DNA of 43,441 nt from Pseudomonas avellanae BPIC 631 (GCF_000444135.1 NZ_ATDK01000313.1:1-43441); one strand, 5' to 3'; positions 16,730 through 26,358 are shown, numbered from the stretch's first letter. Notes: generated from the letters alone by a model not told the origin. Numbers and translations: made by a program.

Positions 16730-18289
16730 TTAAGAAGCGTGTTTTTTGGCTGATTCCGTTGCAGGTATCGCAGTGCGAGGCGCTTGGTACAGCGTGACGC
16801 GAGGTAAACGGTAAAGAACCACCAGTGCGAGTACGCCCAGGGCTGCGCAGATCATCAGCCCGGTGCCGACTGCCTGGGCGAGGGCGGTGCGAGCCAGCAG
16901 CAACGTGGCGTCGACATCCGCAGGCGAGTGCTGCAGCAGGGTCTGTGGATCCGCCAGGCGCTGCATTGCCTGCATCTGGCCAGCCGCGGTGAGTGCACGT
17001 TGCAGGTTGGCGATGTACAGCAACTTGACCAGCACGCCCATTGCCGCGGTGCCCAGCAAGCCGCCCACCAGCCGCAACGATTGGGTGAGCGCTGTGGCGA
17101 TACCGAGAAACTGCCGCTCGGCGAGCGTCTGGGTGAACACCGTGAGGTTGAGCAAAATGAACCCAAGGCCCAGACCCGCCAGCAGAATCAGCCCCAGCAA
17201 GGTCGCGAAGCCAGCCAGCAGCCCGACCAGCGCCAAGGCAATGCAGGCGACCGACAAGGCGATGAACCCGCCAATCGGCAGCCAATTGGGGTTTGCCAGA
17301 CGTGTGACGATGCGGCTGTTGACGATGGCGCCCAGGGTGATACTCAGGGCCAGCGGCGTGAGCAACAGACCTGCGTCCTGCGGCGAGTAGCCATAACTGC
17401 CCTGCAACAGCAGCGGCAGGTAGAACAGCAGCGTGAACATGATTGCGCCTGCCAGCAGCGACATGATGAACAGCAGGCGGATACTGCGATTGGCAAACAG
17501 CCCGGCGGGCAGCAAGGCAAATGTGCAGCGGCGCTCCCTGAACCATAGGCCGGTCATGGCGATAACGCTGATCGCGCCGCACAGCAGGCTGATCGCCAGA
17601 GCGCGCTGGCCGAGCCATTCAACGAACAATTGCAGGCTGCCCAGGCTCAGGACGATCAACACCGCGCCGATCCAGTCGAGCCTGATCGCACCGGCTGTTT
17701 GCGGGCGATACCAGGGCAGAAAGCGCCAGGCGAAAAACAGCGCGATCACGCCCAGCGGCAGGTTCAGCCAGAACACCGAGCGCCAGCCGAACTCACCGGC
17801 CAGATAACCGCCCAGGCCCGGGCCGATGGCATTGACCACGCTGAACATGGCACTCAGCAACACCTGCCAGCGCAGCCGCTGGCGAGTGTCGGGGAATAAT
17901 TCCGGCACACAGGCAAACGCCGTTCCGATCAGCATCCCGCCGCCGACCCCCTGCAACGCCCGGCCTATGACCAGCGCCAACATGCTGTCGGCCAGCGCGC
18001 AGAGCAGCGAGGCCAGCATGAAAATCACGGTGGCGGCCAGCACGAACGGTTTTCGCCCGTAAAAATCGCCCAGCCGACCAAAGATCGGAATGGTCACGAT
18101 GGAGGCCAGCAGGTAGCCGGTGGCGACCCAGGCATACAACTCAAAGCCGTCGAACTCCGAGACAATGCTGGGCAGGGCGTTACCGATCACCGTCTGGTCG
18201 AGCGCCGAAAGCATCAACACCAGCGAAATGCCGAGCATGGCCAACAAGGCTTGTCTGAAGGTCAGTGCGGGGGGGCTCGGCGTTGTCAT
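16730..18289 (-). CDS. MFS transporter, DHA2 (EmrB/QacA, 14-TM) family
   Basis: A 519-residue integral membrane protein of the 14-segment DHA2 drug:H+ antiporter family. Visible are the first-helix motif SALDQTVIGNALPSI (motif D1-like), the loop motif GRLGDFYGRKP (motif A) and motif-C-like GPGLGGYLAGEFGWRSVFWLN. ATG 18289 is chosen since the sequence starts normally there; longer forms run back into the aminotransferase gene. Only 10 nt separate it from the aminotransferase stop, so they are co-transcribed. Export of a toxic amine or acid is the family default, but its place in a catabolic regulon leaves uptake or efflux of the pathway compound possible. Confidence 0.88.
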   Translation of the reverse strand: MTTPSPPALTFRQALLAMLGISLVLMLSALDQTVIGNALPSIVSEFDGFELYAWVATGYLLASIVTIPIFGRLGDFYGRKPFVLAATVIFMLASLLCALADSMLALVIGRALQGVGGGMLIGTAFACVPELFPDTRQRLRWQVLLSAMFSVVNAIGPGLGGYLAGEFGWRSVFWLNLPLGVIALFFAWRFLPWYRPQTAGAIRLDWIGAVLIVLSLGSLQLFVEWLGQRALAISLLCGAISVIAMTGLWFRERRCTFALLPAGLFANRSIRLLFIMSLLAGAIMFTLLFYLPLLLQGSYGYSPQDAGLLLTPLALSITLGAIVNSRIVTRLANPNWLPIGGFIALSVACIALALVGLLAGFATLLGLILLAGLGLGFILLNLTVFTQTLAERQFLGIATALTQSLRLVGGLLGTAAMGVLVKLLYIANLQRALTAAGQMQAMQRLADPQTLLQHSPADVDATLLLARTALAQAVGTGLMICAALGVLALVVLYRLPRVTLYQAPRTAIPATESAKKHAS

Positions 18290-18299
18290 GTCGAGATGC

Positions 18300-19508
<1,209 letters not shown>

Positions 19509-19594
19509 GTTGGCATTCCTCGTTGATGGCGTTGACGAGGACTACGTTACGAGCCTGCGTGGGGCAGGCCATAAGACGAGTTTGTTCTGGGTTG

Positions 19595-19609
19595 ATAGGC
19601 AGCGCTTAT
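19595..19609 (-). promoter_or_regulatory. LysR-type box A upstream of the aminotransferase unit
   Basis: On the minus strand this reads ATAAGCGCTGCCTAT, matching ATA-N9-TAT (T-N11-A). It is 87 bp upstream of the GTG at 19508. Downstream on the same strand CTCGTCTTATGG and GGCTCGTAACGT echo the promoter sequence following boxes C and D. It is one of five related boxes in the block. Confidence 0.6.
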
Positions 19610-19700
19610 GACCGCAGATGAACCGCGCCTGCACCAAAACGAGGCTATCAATGCCTGCGGGGGCATTCGGGTAAAGCGCAGGCAGGGAGGCTGAACTGAC

Positions 19701-19715
19701 ATAGGCAATGCTTAT
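19701..19715 (+). promoter_or_regulatory. LysR-type box B upstream of the Nac-like regulator
   Basis: ATAGGCAATGCTTAT matches ATA-N9-TAT and differs from box A (plus-strand reading ATAGGCAGCGCTTAT) at only two positions. It lies 81 bp upstream of the regulator's start (TTG 19796). The spot fits autoregulation by the LysR protein. Confidence 0.6.
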
Positions 19716-19795
19716 GACGAGGCTGGCAGTACTTTTTTAGCGAGCTGGCCTGCGTCTTGCTCTGGCATCGCAGTCTTGACCCGGGAGTGCAGCAC

Positions 19796-20704
19796 TTGAA
19801 TCTTCGCCGCTTGAAGTACTTTTTGAAAATAGTCGATATCGGCAGCCTGACTCAGGCCGCCGATGTGCTGCACATCGCGCAGCCTGCGTTGAGCCAGCAA
19901 TTGGTGACGCTGGAGGCCGAGTTGCAACAACAGTTATTGATCCGCACCAAGCGCGGCGTTACCCCGACCGAAGCGGGCAAAGTGCTGTATGGGCATGCTC
20001 AGGTCATCCTGCGTCAATGCGAGCAGGCGCAGAGCGACGTCAACGCCAGTGGCCTCGCACTGTCGGGGCCGGTGTCGGTGGGGCTGGCGCCTGGCACGGC
20101 TGCTTCGACGCTGTCGTTGCCATTGCTCAAACGGGTGCGCGAGCGTCATCCGGGCATTCTGCTGTACCTCAATGAAAACTTCGGCACTACCCTCAGCGAA
20201 CTGATCATGAACGGGCGCATGGACATGGCAGTGCTTTATGGCGGGCGCGAGGTACATGGCCTGAGTTTTGTGCCCCTGATGCGCGAACAGTTGTACCTGG
20301 TCAGCGCTGACCAGGCCCGCCAGGGTTGCGAGGAAATACCGCTGGCCGAGCTTGCCGACATCGATTTGCTGTTGCCGCGCACCTACAACACCATCCGCCG
20401 CCTGGTCGACGAGGCGTTCTTGCGCATCGAACGCAGCGCCCGGGTGGTGGCAGAAATCGAGTCATCGACAACCCTTGCCGCCGCTGTGGCCGATCGTTTC
20501 GGCTCGACGATCCTCCCCGAATCCGCTGCGCGGGTGCTGGCCGACACGCATGCGGTCAACCTCAGCCGAATCGTCGAACCCGAGATCGAAGCGCCTCTGG
20601 CCCTATGCCTGTCAGGCCACTTGCCGTTGTCGGTCCCGGCACAGGCGGTCAAAGCGATCCTGCTGGAGCTGGTCGCAGAAATGCGCGGCAATCGCCGTAC
20701 GTAA
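19796..20704 (+). CDS. LysR-family regulator, Nac-like
   Basis: A 302-residue LysR regulator whose N-terminus (LNLRRLKYFLKIVDIGSLTQ, AADVLHIAQPALSQQL) closely follows the nitrogen assimilation control (Nac) and Cbl/CysB-like branch. The effector domain is complete (GPVSVGLAPGTAASTLSLPL to the end). TTG 19796 is preferred because GGAG lies 8 nt upstream; GTG 19787 is the alternative. It sits between the divergent aminotransferase unit and the biotin-carboxylase operon, and related ATA-N9-TAT boxes, like Nac-class sites, precede its own gene and those units. It is therefore the probable regulator of the whole block, perhaps in response to nitrogen source. The name Nac itself is not assured. Confidence 0.85.
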   Translation: MNLRRLKYFLKIVDIGSLTQAADVLHIAQPALSQQLVTLEAELQQQLLIRTKRGVTPTEAGKVLYGHAQVILRQCEQAQSDVNASGLALSGPVSVGLAPGTAASTLSLPLLKRVRERHPGILLYLNENFGTTLSELIMNGRMDMAVLYGGREVHGLSFVPLMREQLYLVSADQARQGCEEIPLAELADIDLLLPRTYNTIRRLVDEAFLRIERSARVVAEIESSTTLAAAVADRFGSTILPESAARVLADTHAVNLSRIVEPEIEAPLALCLSGHLPLSVPAQAVKAILLELVAEMRGNRRT

Positions 20705-20718
20705 TGACTTGAAACGTC

Positions 20719-20733
20719 ATAAGGGCCGCTTAT
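20719..20733 (+). promoter_or_regulatory. LysR-type box C upstream of the biotin-carboxylase operon
   Basis: A perfect-arm palindrome ATAAG-GGCCG-CTTAT, 15 nt after the LysR stop and 91 bp upstream of the first operon gene. Its centre is about 63 bp before the predicted transcription start, the classic place of a LysR recognition site. Confidence 0.7.
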
Positions 20734-20753
20734 CACCCCACAGTCAAACCGTC

Positions 20754-20782
20754 TTGGCGGTCAAAAAGCGAGCTCGTTACAT
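20754..20782 (+). promoter_or_regulatory. Predicted sigma70 promoter of the biotin-carboxylase operon
   Basis: A -35 element TTGGCG (20754-20759) and a -10 element TTACAT (20777-20782) are separated by 17 bp. It begins exactly 20 bp after box C, the same distance as the promoter after box D. The weak -10 fits an activator-dependent promoter. Confidence 0.5.
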
Positions 20783-20823
20783 TGCCCTCAGCCACACTTC
20801 TTTTGTCAGGCAAGGGCCGTTGC

Positions 20824-21264
20824 ATGAAGCCAGAACGTATCAAAGCACTTATCGACCTGATGGCTGAATCGGACCTGAGCGAACTCAGCCTGTGTGAAGG
20901 GGATGCGCAGTTGCGTTTGCTGCGTGAGCACGTTCAGGTCTCAAGCCCCGTCACCCCCTTCACTTCGACGCCGGCAAAACGCGCGGCAACGGACGCTACA
21001 CCCGCCCCACAGACCGGCGCCGCGCCGCAAACCGGGCAAGCCTGCGCGTCGCTTTACGGGGTCTTGCACCTGACCCCGGCACCGGACCAGCCACCGTTCG
21101 TTGAAGTCGGCACCCGTGTCGAACCCGGCCAGACCCTGGCGGTGGTCGAGGCGATGAAGATGTTTCACCCGGTCAAGGCTGAAGTCGCGGGTGTCGTGAC
21201 AGACATTCTGGTTGCCAACGGCGAAGAAGTTCAGGCCGGTCAGGCGCTGTTCACCCTGGGCTGA
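20824..21264 (+). CDS. accB: Biotin carboxyl carrier protein (AccB-like)
   Basis: A 147-residue carrier. An N-terminal helical part ([21 protein letters not shown]) is followed by an Ala/Pro/Thr linker (~42-72) and a C-terminal biotinyl domain with the biotinylation site EAMKM, K112. The final strand ends [11 protein letters not shown]. It would carry carboxy-biotin from the biotin carboxylase encoded next (40-nt gap) to a carboxyltransferase. No AccA/AccD carboxyltransferase lies here; instead AHS1/AHS2 subunits follow, so this is probably not the housekeeping acetyl-CoA carboxylase carrier but a dedicated one. ATG 20824 has an AAGGG site upstream. It is the first gene of the operon behind box C. 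Confidence 0.87.
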   Translation: MKPERIKALIDLMAESDLSELSLCEGDAQLRLLREHVQVSSPVTPFTSTPAKRAATDATPAPQTGAAPQTGQACASLYGVLHLTPAPDQPPFVEVGTRVEPGQTLAVVEAMKMFHPVKAEVAGVVTDILVANGEEVQAGQALFTLG

Positions 21265-21304
21265 AAGGCGTGTGTTGTCATCCGGGGTTCTAGAGGGTTT
21301 TTTG

Positions 21305-22657
21305 ATGCTCGATAAAGTATTGATCGCCAATCGCGGTGAAATCGCCCTGCGCATACTGCGCGCCTGCAAAGGGCTGGGCCTGCAGACCGTGGCGGTCTAT
21401 TCCGAGGCCGATCGGGACGCCAGTTATGTGCAACAGGCCGACGAAGCGCTGTGCATCGGGCCTGCTGCGCCGGGGCAGAGTTACCTGAATCAGGCCGCTG
21501 TGCTTTACGCGGCCGAATTGACCGGCGCTCAGGCGATCCATCCCGGTTACGGGTTTCTGTCTGAAAACGCCGCGTTCGCCGAGCGTATCGAGCAGGCTGG
21601 CCTGACCTTCATCGGCCCCAGCGCCGCCTGTATTCGCGTGATGGGCGACAAGGTTGCGGCCAAGCGCGCCATGCGTGAAGCAGGTGTGCCTTGCGTGCCC
21701 GGCCCGGACACCAGCATGCCTGCCGATCCGCAAGGTATTCTGGCGATTGCCCGCGACATCGGCTATCCGGTCATCGTCAAGGCCGCTGGCGGCGGCGGTG
21801 GACGGGGTATGCGCGTGGTTCACGAAGAACAGCAGTTGCTCGATGCCATCGCGCTAACCGGTGAAGAAGCGCGCCGGGCATTCGGTAATCCCGAGCTGTA
21901 TATCGAGAAGTTTCTTGGCCAGCCGCGGCACGTCGAAATTCAGGTGCTGTGTGACGCCTATGGCAATGCTGTCTGGCTCGGTTCGCGGGATTGCTCGATG
22001 CAGCGCCGCCACCAGAAGGTGCTTGAAGAGGCCCCGGCACCGGGGATTGATGCGGCGCTGATGAACCGGGTTGGCGAGCGCTGCGCACAAGCCTGTCGCC
22101 AGATCGGCTATCAGGGCGTGGGTACGTTTGAATTCCTGTTTGAAAACGATGAGTTCTATTTCATCGAGATGAACACCCGCCTGCAGGTCGAGCATCCGGT
22201 CACGGAAATGACCTCCGGCATCGACATCGTCCAGCAGCAGATTCGCATGGCGATGGGCGAGCGCCTGAGTTTCAGCCAGGCCGACATCAGCGTATCGGGC
22301 CATTCGCTGGAATGCCGGATCAACGCCGAAGACCCGCGCAGCTTCATGCCGACGCCGGGGCAGATCACTCGCTGGCAGGTCCCCGGTGGCTTTGGCGTAC
22401 GTGTCGATTCGCATGTCAGCCACGGTTACCGGGTCCCACCTTATTACGACTCGATGGTGGCCAAAGTCATCACCCACGGTGCCAGTCGCGACGAGGCACT
22501 GGCGCGCATGCGTCTGGCGCTGAGCGAAATGCACGTCGAAGGGATCTCCACCAACATCGCGCTGCACCGCGAGATTCTGCAGGACCCGGTGTTCTGCAAG
22601 GGCGGTATGGACATTCACCATCTGGAGCGTTGGTTGCAGACAAGGAGCGAGCCATGA
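21305..22657 (+). CDS. accC: Biotin carboxylase (AccC-like)
   Basis: A 450-residue ATP-grasp biotin carboxylase of normal length. It starts [20 protein letters not shown]. Lys159 in the glycine-rich loop [11 protein letters not shown] and Glu288/Arg292 in [14 protein letters not shown] fall at the same numbers as in E. coli BC, so catalysis (ATP- and bicarbonate-dependent carboxylation of biotin) should be intact. Its stop overlaps the next start (ATGA at 22654-22657). The next genes encode PxpB- and PxpC-like subunits, the same parts that act as carboxyltransferase in urea carboxylase, so this BC is predicted to serve an unusual biotin-dependent carboxylase. It is a second, pathway-specific accC besides the housekeeping one expected elsewhere. 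Confidence 0.88.
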   Translation: MLDKVLIANRGEIALRILRACKGLGLQTVAVYSEADRDASYVQQADEALCIGPAAPGQSYLNQAAVLYAAELTGAQAIHPGYGFLSENAAFAERIEQAGLTFIGPSAACIRVMGDKVAAKRAMREAGVPCVPGPDTSMPADPQGILAIARDIGYPVIVKAAGGGGGRGMRVVHEEQQLLDAIALTGEEARRAFGNPELYIEKFLGQPRHVEIQVLCDAYGNAVWLGSRDCSMQRRHQKVLEEAPAPGIDAALMNRVGERCAQACRQIGYQGVGTFEFLFENDEFYFIEMNTRLQVEHPVTEMTSGIDIVQQQIRMAMGERLSFSQADISVSGHSLECRINAEDPRSFMPTPGQITRWQVPGGFGVRVDSHVSHGYRVPPYYDSMVAKVITHGASRDEALARMRLALSEMHVEGISTNIALHREILQDPVFCKGGMDIHHLERWLQTRSEP

Positions 22658-23325
22658 CCGTCTTGCCGTTGCCGAACACCCCGCGGATTACCCTGCTGGG
22701 GACCACTGCCTTACTGTTTGAAGCCCCCGGCGAACTGGATCTGGCCCCGCAGCAACGCATCTGGGCCTTGGCGGACCTGAGCAAGAACTGGCCCCAGGTG
22801 CGCGAAGCGGTGCCGGGCATGAACAACCTGATGCTGACCTTCGATACGCCGCCACGGGACTTGAGTGGCCTGAAAACCCTCCTGATGGAAGCCTGGGAGC
22901 ACTGCCAGCCGTTACCGTTGCAGGGCCGGATCATCGAATTGCCGGTGGTGTACGGCGGCGACGGCGGCCCGCACATGGCCGATGTCATCGCGCACACCGG
23001 GCTGGACATCGAAACCATTGCCAACCTGCACTGCGAGCCACTTTACCCGGTGTACGCCTTGGGCAGCCACCCCGGTTATTGCTACCTGGGCGGCATGGAC
23101 CTGCGTCTGGCGACGCCGAGGCGCAAGGTGCCGGTGCTCGACATCGGTGCCGGATCGGTGTCCATCGGCGGCGTGCAGACCGGTATTTCTGCCTCGGCAG
23201 GCCCCAGTGGCTGGAACACGATAGGGCACACGGAAATGGTGTTTTTTGATGCTGATCAGCATCCCCCGGCGCTGTTGCAACCCGGCGATCAACTGCGCTT
23301 GCGCATCGAGAGGATCATTCGATGA
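22654..23325 (+). CDS. pxpB: PxpB-like carboxyltransferase subunit (AHS1/KipI family), second copy
   Basis: A 223-residue AHS1/KipI protein of normal PxpB length. Motifs: [15 protein letters not shown] near the N-terminus, [14 protein letters not shown] (~50-63), [30 protein letters not shown] and [19 protein letters not shown]. Start and stop overlap both neighbours by 4 nt (ATGA). In oxoprolinase, PxpB works with PxpC on ATP and substrate activation; in urea carboxylase the equivalent domain forms half of the carboxyltransferase. The co-encoded BC and BCCP favour a carboxyltransferase role here. Substrate unknown. Confidence 0.85.
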   Translation: MTVLPLPNTPRITLLGTTALLFEAPGELDLAPQQRIWALADLSKNWPQVREAVPGMNNLMLTFDTPPRDLSGLKTLLMEAWEHCQPLPLQGRIIELPVVYGGDGGPHMADVIAHTGLDIETIANLHCEPLYPVYALGSHPGYCYLGGMDLRLATPRRKVPVLDIGAGSVSIGGVQTGISASAGPSGWNTIGHTEMVFFDADQHPPALLQPGDQLRLRIERIIR

Positions 23326-24293
23326 TCGAAGTCATCAGCGCCACCGCGCTGGCCACCGTTCAGGATCTGGGCCGCCACGGCAGCCTGGGCTACGGCGTCG
23401 GCACCTCGGGGGCGATGGACACGCTGTCGCTGCGTCTGGGCAACCTGTTACTGGGTAATGCCGAAGACGCGGCAGGCATTGAAATACCGCTGTTCCCGTT
23501 TGAAGTGCGCTTTGTCGAAGACTGCACCTTTGCAATCACCGGCGCTGCCTGTGCTGCAAAGCTGGATGGCGAGCGGCTGCCGGGCAACTGGGTTGCCCAG
23601 GCCCGTAAAGGACAAGTGCTGAAGCTCAGTTACCCGACCACAGGCAGTCGCGCCTACCTGTGCCTGGCCGGTGGTGTGGATGTACCGCAGGTGCTGGGTT
23701 CGCGCAGCACGCAATTGCGCGGCGCATTTGGCGGCTGGCAGGGCCGTGCCTTGCAGCAGGGTGACGTGATCCCTGCAGGCGCCGCGAATCAACAGCGCGC
23801 CGGTGATTTTGGCCTGGAGTCAGCCGTAGCGGCATTGCCGTTGATGCTGGATGGGCTGCCCGCCGTACGGGTACTGCCCGCTGCCGAATTCGACTGTTTC
23901 AGTGTCGAGGCTCATGACACATTTTTTGCCGGCGAATGGAAAATCACCACGCAGAGCAATCGATACGGTTACCGCATGGAAGGCACGCCGCTGCTGGCGC
24001 GCGAAGCGCTGGAAATCCGCTCTCACGGCATCGTGCCCGGCGTGATTCAGGTGCCGCACGGCGGCCAGCCGATTGTGCAAATGCGTGATGCGCAGCCCAG
24101 CGGTGGCTACCCCAAGTTTGCCACGGTCATCGAAGCCGACCTGTGGCGTCTCGGTCAGGCTCCCATCGGCAGTAAGGTGCGTTTCGTGCAATGCAGCTAC
24201 GAGGAGGCCGTCGAGGCGCTGGACACCAATCATGCCTTCATCGAAGACGCCCGGCGCTTGCTTGCGCTGCGCGGCCTGCAAGGACACCGCTGA
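23322..24293 (+). CDS. PxpC-like carboxyltransferase subunit (AHS2/KipA family), second copy
   Basis: An intact 323-residue AHS2/KipA protein: [73 protein letters not shown] and QPIVQMRDAQPSGGYPKFAT. It is coupled to the PxpB-like gene by ATGA and to the next gene by TGATG. It is the intact counterpart of the frameshifted copy at 10318 and serves as the ruler for that deletion. It is expected to form the carboxyltransferase with the PxpB-like subunit. Confidence 0.87.
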   Translation: MIEVISATALATVQDLGRHGSLGYGVGTSGAMDTLSLRLGNLLLGNAEDAAGIEIPLFPFEVRFVEDCTFAITGAACAAKLDGERLPGNWVAQARKGQVLKLSYPTTGSRAYLCLAGGVDVPQVLGSRSTQLRGAFGGWQGRALQQGDVIPAGAANQQRAGDFGLESAVAALPLMLDGLPAVRVLPAAEFDCFSVEAHDTFFAGEWKITTQSNRYGYRMEGTPLLAREALEIRSHGIVPGVIQVPHGGQPIVQMRDAQPSGGYPKFATVIEADLWRLGQAPIGSKVRFVQCSYEEAVEALDTNHAFIEDARRLLALRGLQGHR

Positions 24294-24700
24294 TGAACAT
24301 CAATGAAATTCGCCAGCTGGCAGGCTGGATTCGTGACGCAGGGCTCACGGTTCTTGAACTGAAACGGCCAGGGTTCGAGTTGTTGATCCGGCGCGGCGCA
24401 CCTGCTTATCCCCATGCTTCGCCACCTGACGTGCAGACCGCAGCCGAACAGCCGCAAGCCGCTGCCTGTGTGATAGCGGCCGACAACCCCGGCATATTCG
24501 TATCGAGCCACCCTGATGAAAAAAACAGTTACGTGAAGCCCGGCGATAGCGTTGCAGCCGGGCAATTGCTGGGCCTGTTGCGCATTGGTCGGCTTTATCT
24601 GCCGGTGCGCAGCAGCCAGGCGGGACGCGTAGTGCGTTTTCTGGCTGCCGAGCACGAACGGGTCGGTTATGGCCAGCCGCTGATTGAACTGGAGGAATGA
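24293..24700 (+). CDS. BCCP-like protein lacking the biotinyl lysine
   Basis: A 135-residue paralogue of the carrier at 20824: the same N-terminal pattern (INEIRQLAGWIRDAGLTVLE, then LKRPGFELLIRRG), a short linker and a C-terminal biotinyl/lipoyl-type domain (VKPGDSVAAGQLLGLL to RVGYGQPLIELEE). Where the carrier has EAMKM, this one has RIGRL, so the biotin-accepting lysine is replaced by Arg100. It cannot be biotinylated in the usual way. The reading frame is clean, with the start overlapping the upstream stop (TGATG), so this is not simple decay. It may be a structural subunit, a regulator of the complex, or a decoy for the biotin-carboxylase partner; that is inference. Confidence 0.75.
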   Translation: MNINEIRQLAGWIRDAGLTVLELKRPGFELLIRRGAPAYPHASPPDVQTAAEQPQAAACVIAADNPGIFVSSHPDEKNSYVKPGDSVAAGQLLGLLRIGRLYLPVRSSQAGRVVRFLAAEHERVGYGQPLIELEE

Positions 24701-24704
24701 CCGT

Positions 24705-25475
24705 ATGCGTATCGATCTGAATGCCGATCTGGGCGAGGGCTTCGGCGCATGGACCATGGGCGAGGACGAAGCACTGATGCAGTTGATCTCCTCGGCCAAT
24801 GTGGCCTGTGGCTTTCATGCCGGTGATCCGTTGATCATGGACAGCACCGTACGCCGCGCCAAAGCGCTGGGCATCGATCTCGGTGCACATGTCGGCTTCC
24901 CTGATCTGCAGGGTTTCGGGCGGCGCAGAATGAACATCGAACTCAAGGAGTTGTGCGCCATTGTGGTGTATCAACTGGGCGCGCTGGCGGGCATTGCGAC
25001 CGCTGCCGGTTATCGCGTGACACACATGAGCTTTCACGGTGCGCTGGGCAATATGGCCGCAGCCGATGCTGAACTCGCGGGGCCGCTGGTAAAGGCGGTC
25101 GCCCGTTTTGACCCGCGGATGATCATCAGTTCTTCCAGCAGCGTGGCCATCGAGCAGGCGGCGCAAGCGTGCAACCTGCGAGTGGCGACGACTTTTCTGG
25201 CCGACCGCGCCTATGACGAAAACTGCCTGCTGGTGCCGCGTGGCATTGCCGGTGCGGTGGTCAAGGACCCGGAACAGGTCCGCGCCAGGGTCGCGCAACT
25301 GCTACAGGATGGCACCGTCACGACGCTGAGCGGCAAGTGCGTCGCGGTCAACGCCCAGTCGATTCTGTTACATGGCGACACGCCGGGCGCAGTAGAACTT
25401 GCGCGCAGCATCCGGCACAGCATCGAAGGGCAGGGGGGCGTCATCACCCCTGTTTCGCAGTTGCTTGGGTCATAA
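24705..25475 (+). CDS. PxpA-like LamB/YcsF family protein, second copy
   Basis: A 256-residue LamB/YcsF protein: [55 protein letters not shown] and LLHGDTPGA are all present. The normally conserved KPHGALY motif is changed to S109-F110-H111-GALGNM, so the usual lysine and tyrosine are gone. This may mean a different substrate from the first PxpA. ATG 24705 has a full GGAGGAA site 7-13 nt upstream, 4 nt after the previous stop. It is the last gene of the operon. In oxoprolinase PxpA is the ring-opening subunit, so the pathway may open a lactam- or amide-like ring. Confidence 0.83.
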   Translation: MRIDLNADLGEGFGAWTMGEDEALMQLISSANVACGFHAGDPLIMDSTVRRAKALGIDLGAHVGFPDLQGFGRRRMNIELKELCAIVVYQLGALAGIATAAGYRVTHMSFHGALGNMAAADAELAGPLVKAVARFDPRMIISSSSSVAIEQAAQACNLRVATTFLADRAYDENCLLVPRGIAGAVVKDPEQVRARVAQLLQDGTVTTLSGKCVAVNAQSILLHGDTPGAVELARSIRHSIEGQGGVITPVSQLLGS

Positions 25476-25486
25476 GCGCACCTTAT
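25472..25486 (+). promoter_or_regulatory. LysR-type box D upstream of the SDR gene
   Basis: ATAAG-CGCAC-CTTAT, perfect arms with the same ATA-N9-TAT pattern as box C, beginning just before the end of the PxpA-like gene's stop codon (25473-25475). It lies 120 bp upstream of the SDR start. The following ~50 bp (CACA, CGTCTTGG, CTCGTTA) match the region after box C closely. Confidence 0.7.
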
Positions 25487-25506
25487 CGCCACACAACCAT
25501 TGCGTC

Positions 25507-25535
25507 TTGGTCGCTGCCCGTGACGCTCGTTAAAG
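25507..25535 (+). promoter_or_regulatory. Predicted promoter of the SDR/ABC-transporter unit
   Basis: TTGGTC (25507-25512) and TTAAAG (25530-25535) are 17 bp apart, 20 bp after box D, copying the arrangement after box C. The -10 match is weak, as expected if activation is needed. Confidence 0.45.
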
Positions 25536-25605
25536 TCCAGTACAAGGCGATCCGCATCCGCTGATAGCGACGCGACTGATCGAAGATTCTAAAGGAAACC
25601 CCGAC

Positions 25606-26358
25606 ATGCCTTTTTCCGATTACAAAACCGCGCTGGTCACCGGCGCTTCCTCCGGCATTGGCGAAGCTGTGGTCGAACGGCTGTGTGCCGAAGGCCTGCA
25701 GGTTCATGCGCTGGCACGCAGTGCCGACAAGCTGGCGGCGCTGGCGCAGCGCACCGGCTGCATCGCGCACGCCATCGATGTGACTGATCTGGCTGGTCTG
25801 ACGGCCCTGTTCGAGGCTCAGCGGTTTGATGTGGTGGTCAATAATGCCGGGGTTGACCGGCCCGGCTCGCTGCTCAAGGCGGATGCCGAGGGTATTGATC
25901 TGTTGATCGATGTGAACCTGCGTGCTGTGTTGCAGATTGCCCGGTTGTCGCTGCCCGGCATGGTCGAGCGTGACTGTGGGCACATCATCAACATCAGCTC
26001 GATTGCCGCCGCCTACAACTTCGGCGGCAACTCGACCTACCACGCCACCAAGGCGGCCGTGAGCATGCTCTCTCGCCAGTTGCGTATCGATGCCTTCGGC
26101 AAGCGGGTGCGGGTGACGGAAATCTGCCCGGGCCGTGTTGCGACAGACATTTTCGCCCATGTGCATGGCGACTCTGAAGAGGTGCGCAAGCGTTTCATCG
26201 AGGGTTATGAGCTGCCTGTGGCCAAGGACATTGCCGACGCCATCGCCTACGTGATTGCCGCGCCCATCGCGGTGAATATCGGGCACATGGAAATCACCCC
26301 GACCTTGCAGGTGCCCGGTGGGCTGTCCACTGCACGCCCGCAGGACTATGAAGGCTGA
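25606..26358 (+). CDS. Short-chain dehydrogenase/reductase (SDR)
   Basis: A 250-residue classical SDR: cofactor loop TGASSGIG (12-19), NNAG (~85-88), catalytic Ser132 in INISSIAA, Tyr145 and Lys149 in YHATK. Residues after the second strand (ALARSADK) include an Arg, suggesting NADP(H), though this is not certain. It resembles the YdfG/serine-3-dehydrogenase branch that oxidises beta-hydroxy amino acids, which fits the amino-acid transporter and aminotransferase nearby, but the substrate is inferred. It has its own box D promoter and lies between the carboxylase operon and the ABC genes. Confidence 0.87.
   Translation: MPFSDYKTALVTGASSGIGEAVVERLCAEGLQVHALARSADKLAALAQRTGCIAHAIDVTDLAGLTALFEAQRFDVVVNNAGVDRPGSLLKADAEGIDLLIDVNLRAVLQIARLSLPGMVERDCGHIINISSIAAAYNFGGNSTYHATKAAVSMLSRQLRIDAFGKRVRVTEICPGRVATDIFAHVHGDSEEVRKRFIEGYELPVAKDIADAIAYVIAAPIAVNIGHMEITPTLQVPGGLSTARPQDYEG

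Noticed and set aside
15731..16753. 340-codon plus-strand open frame across the porin gene
   Set aside because: The opposite strand encodes a full OprD porin with signal peptide and terminal aromatic residue; the plus-strand text has no domain.
19571..19585. A sixth LysR box (ATAAG-ACGAG-TTTGT) near box A
   Set aside because: The right arm has two mismatches and it overlaps the predicted -35 region of the aminotransferase promoter; not strong enough.
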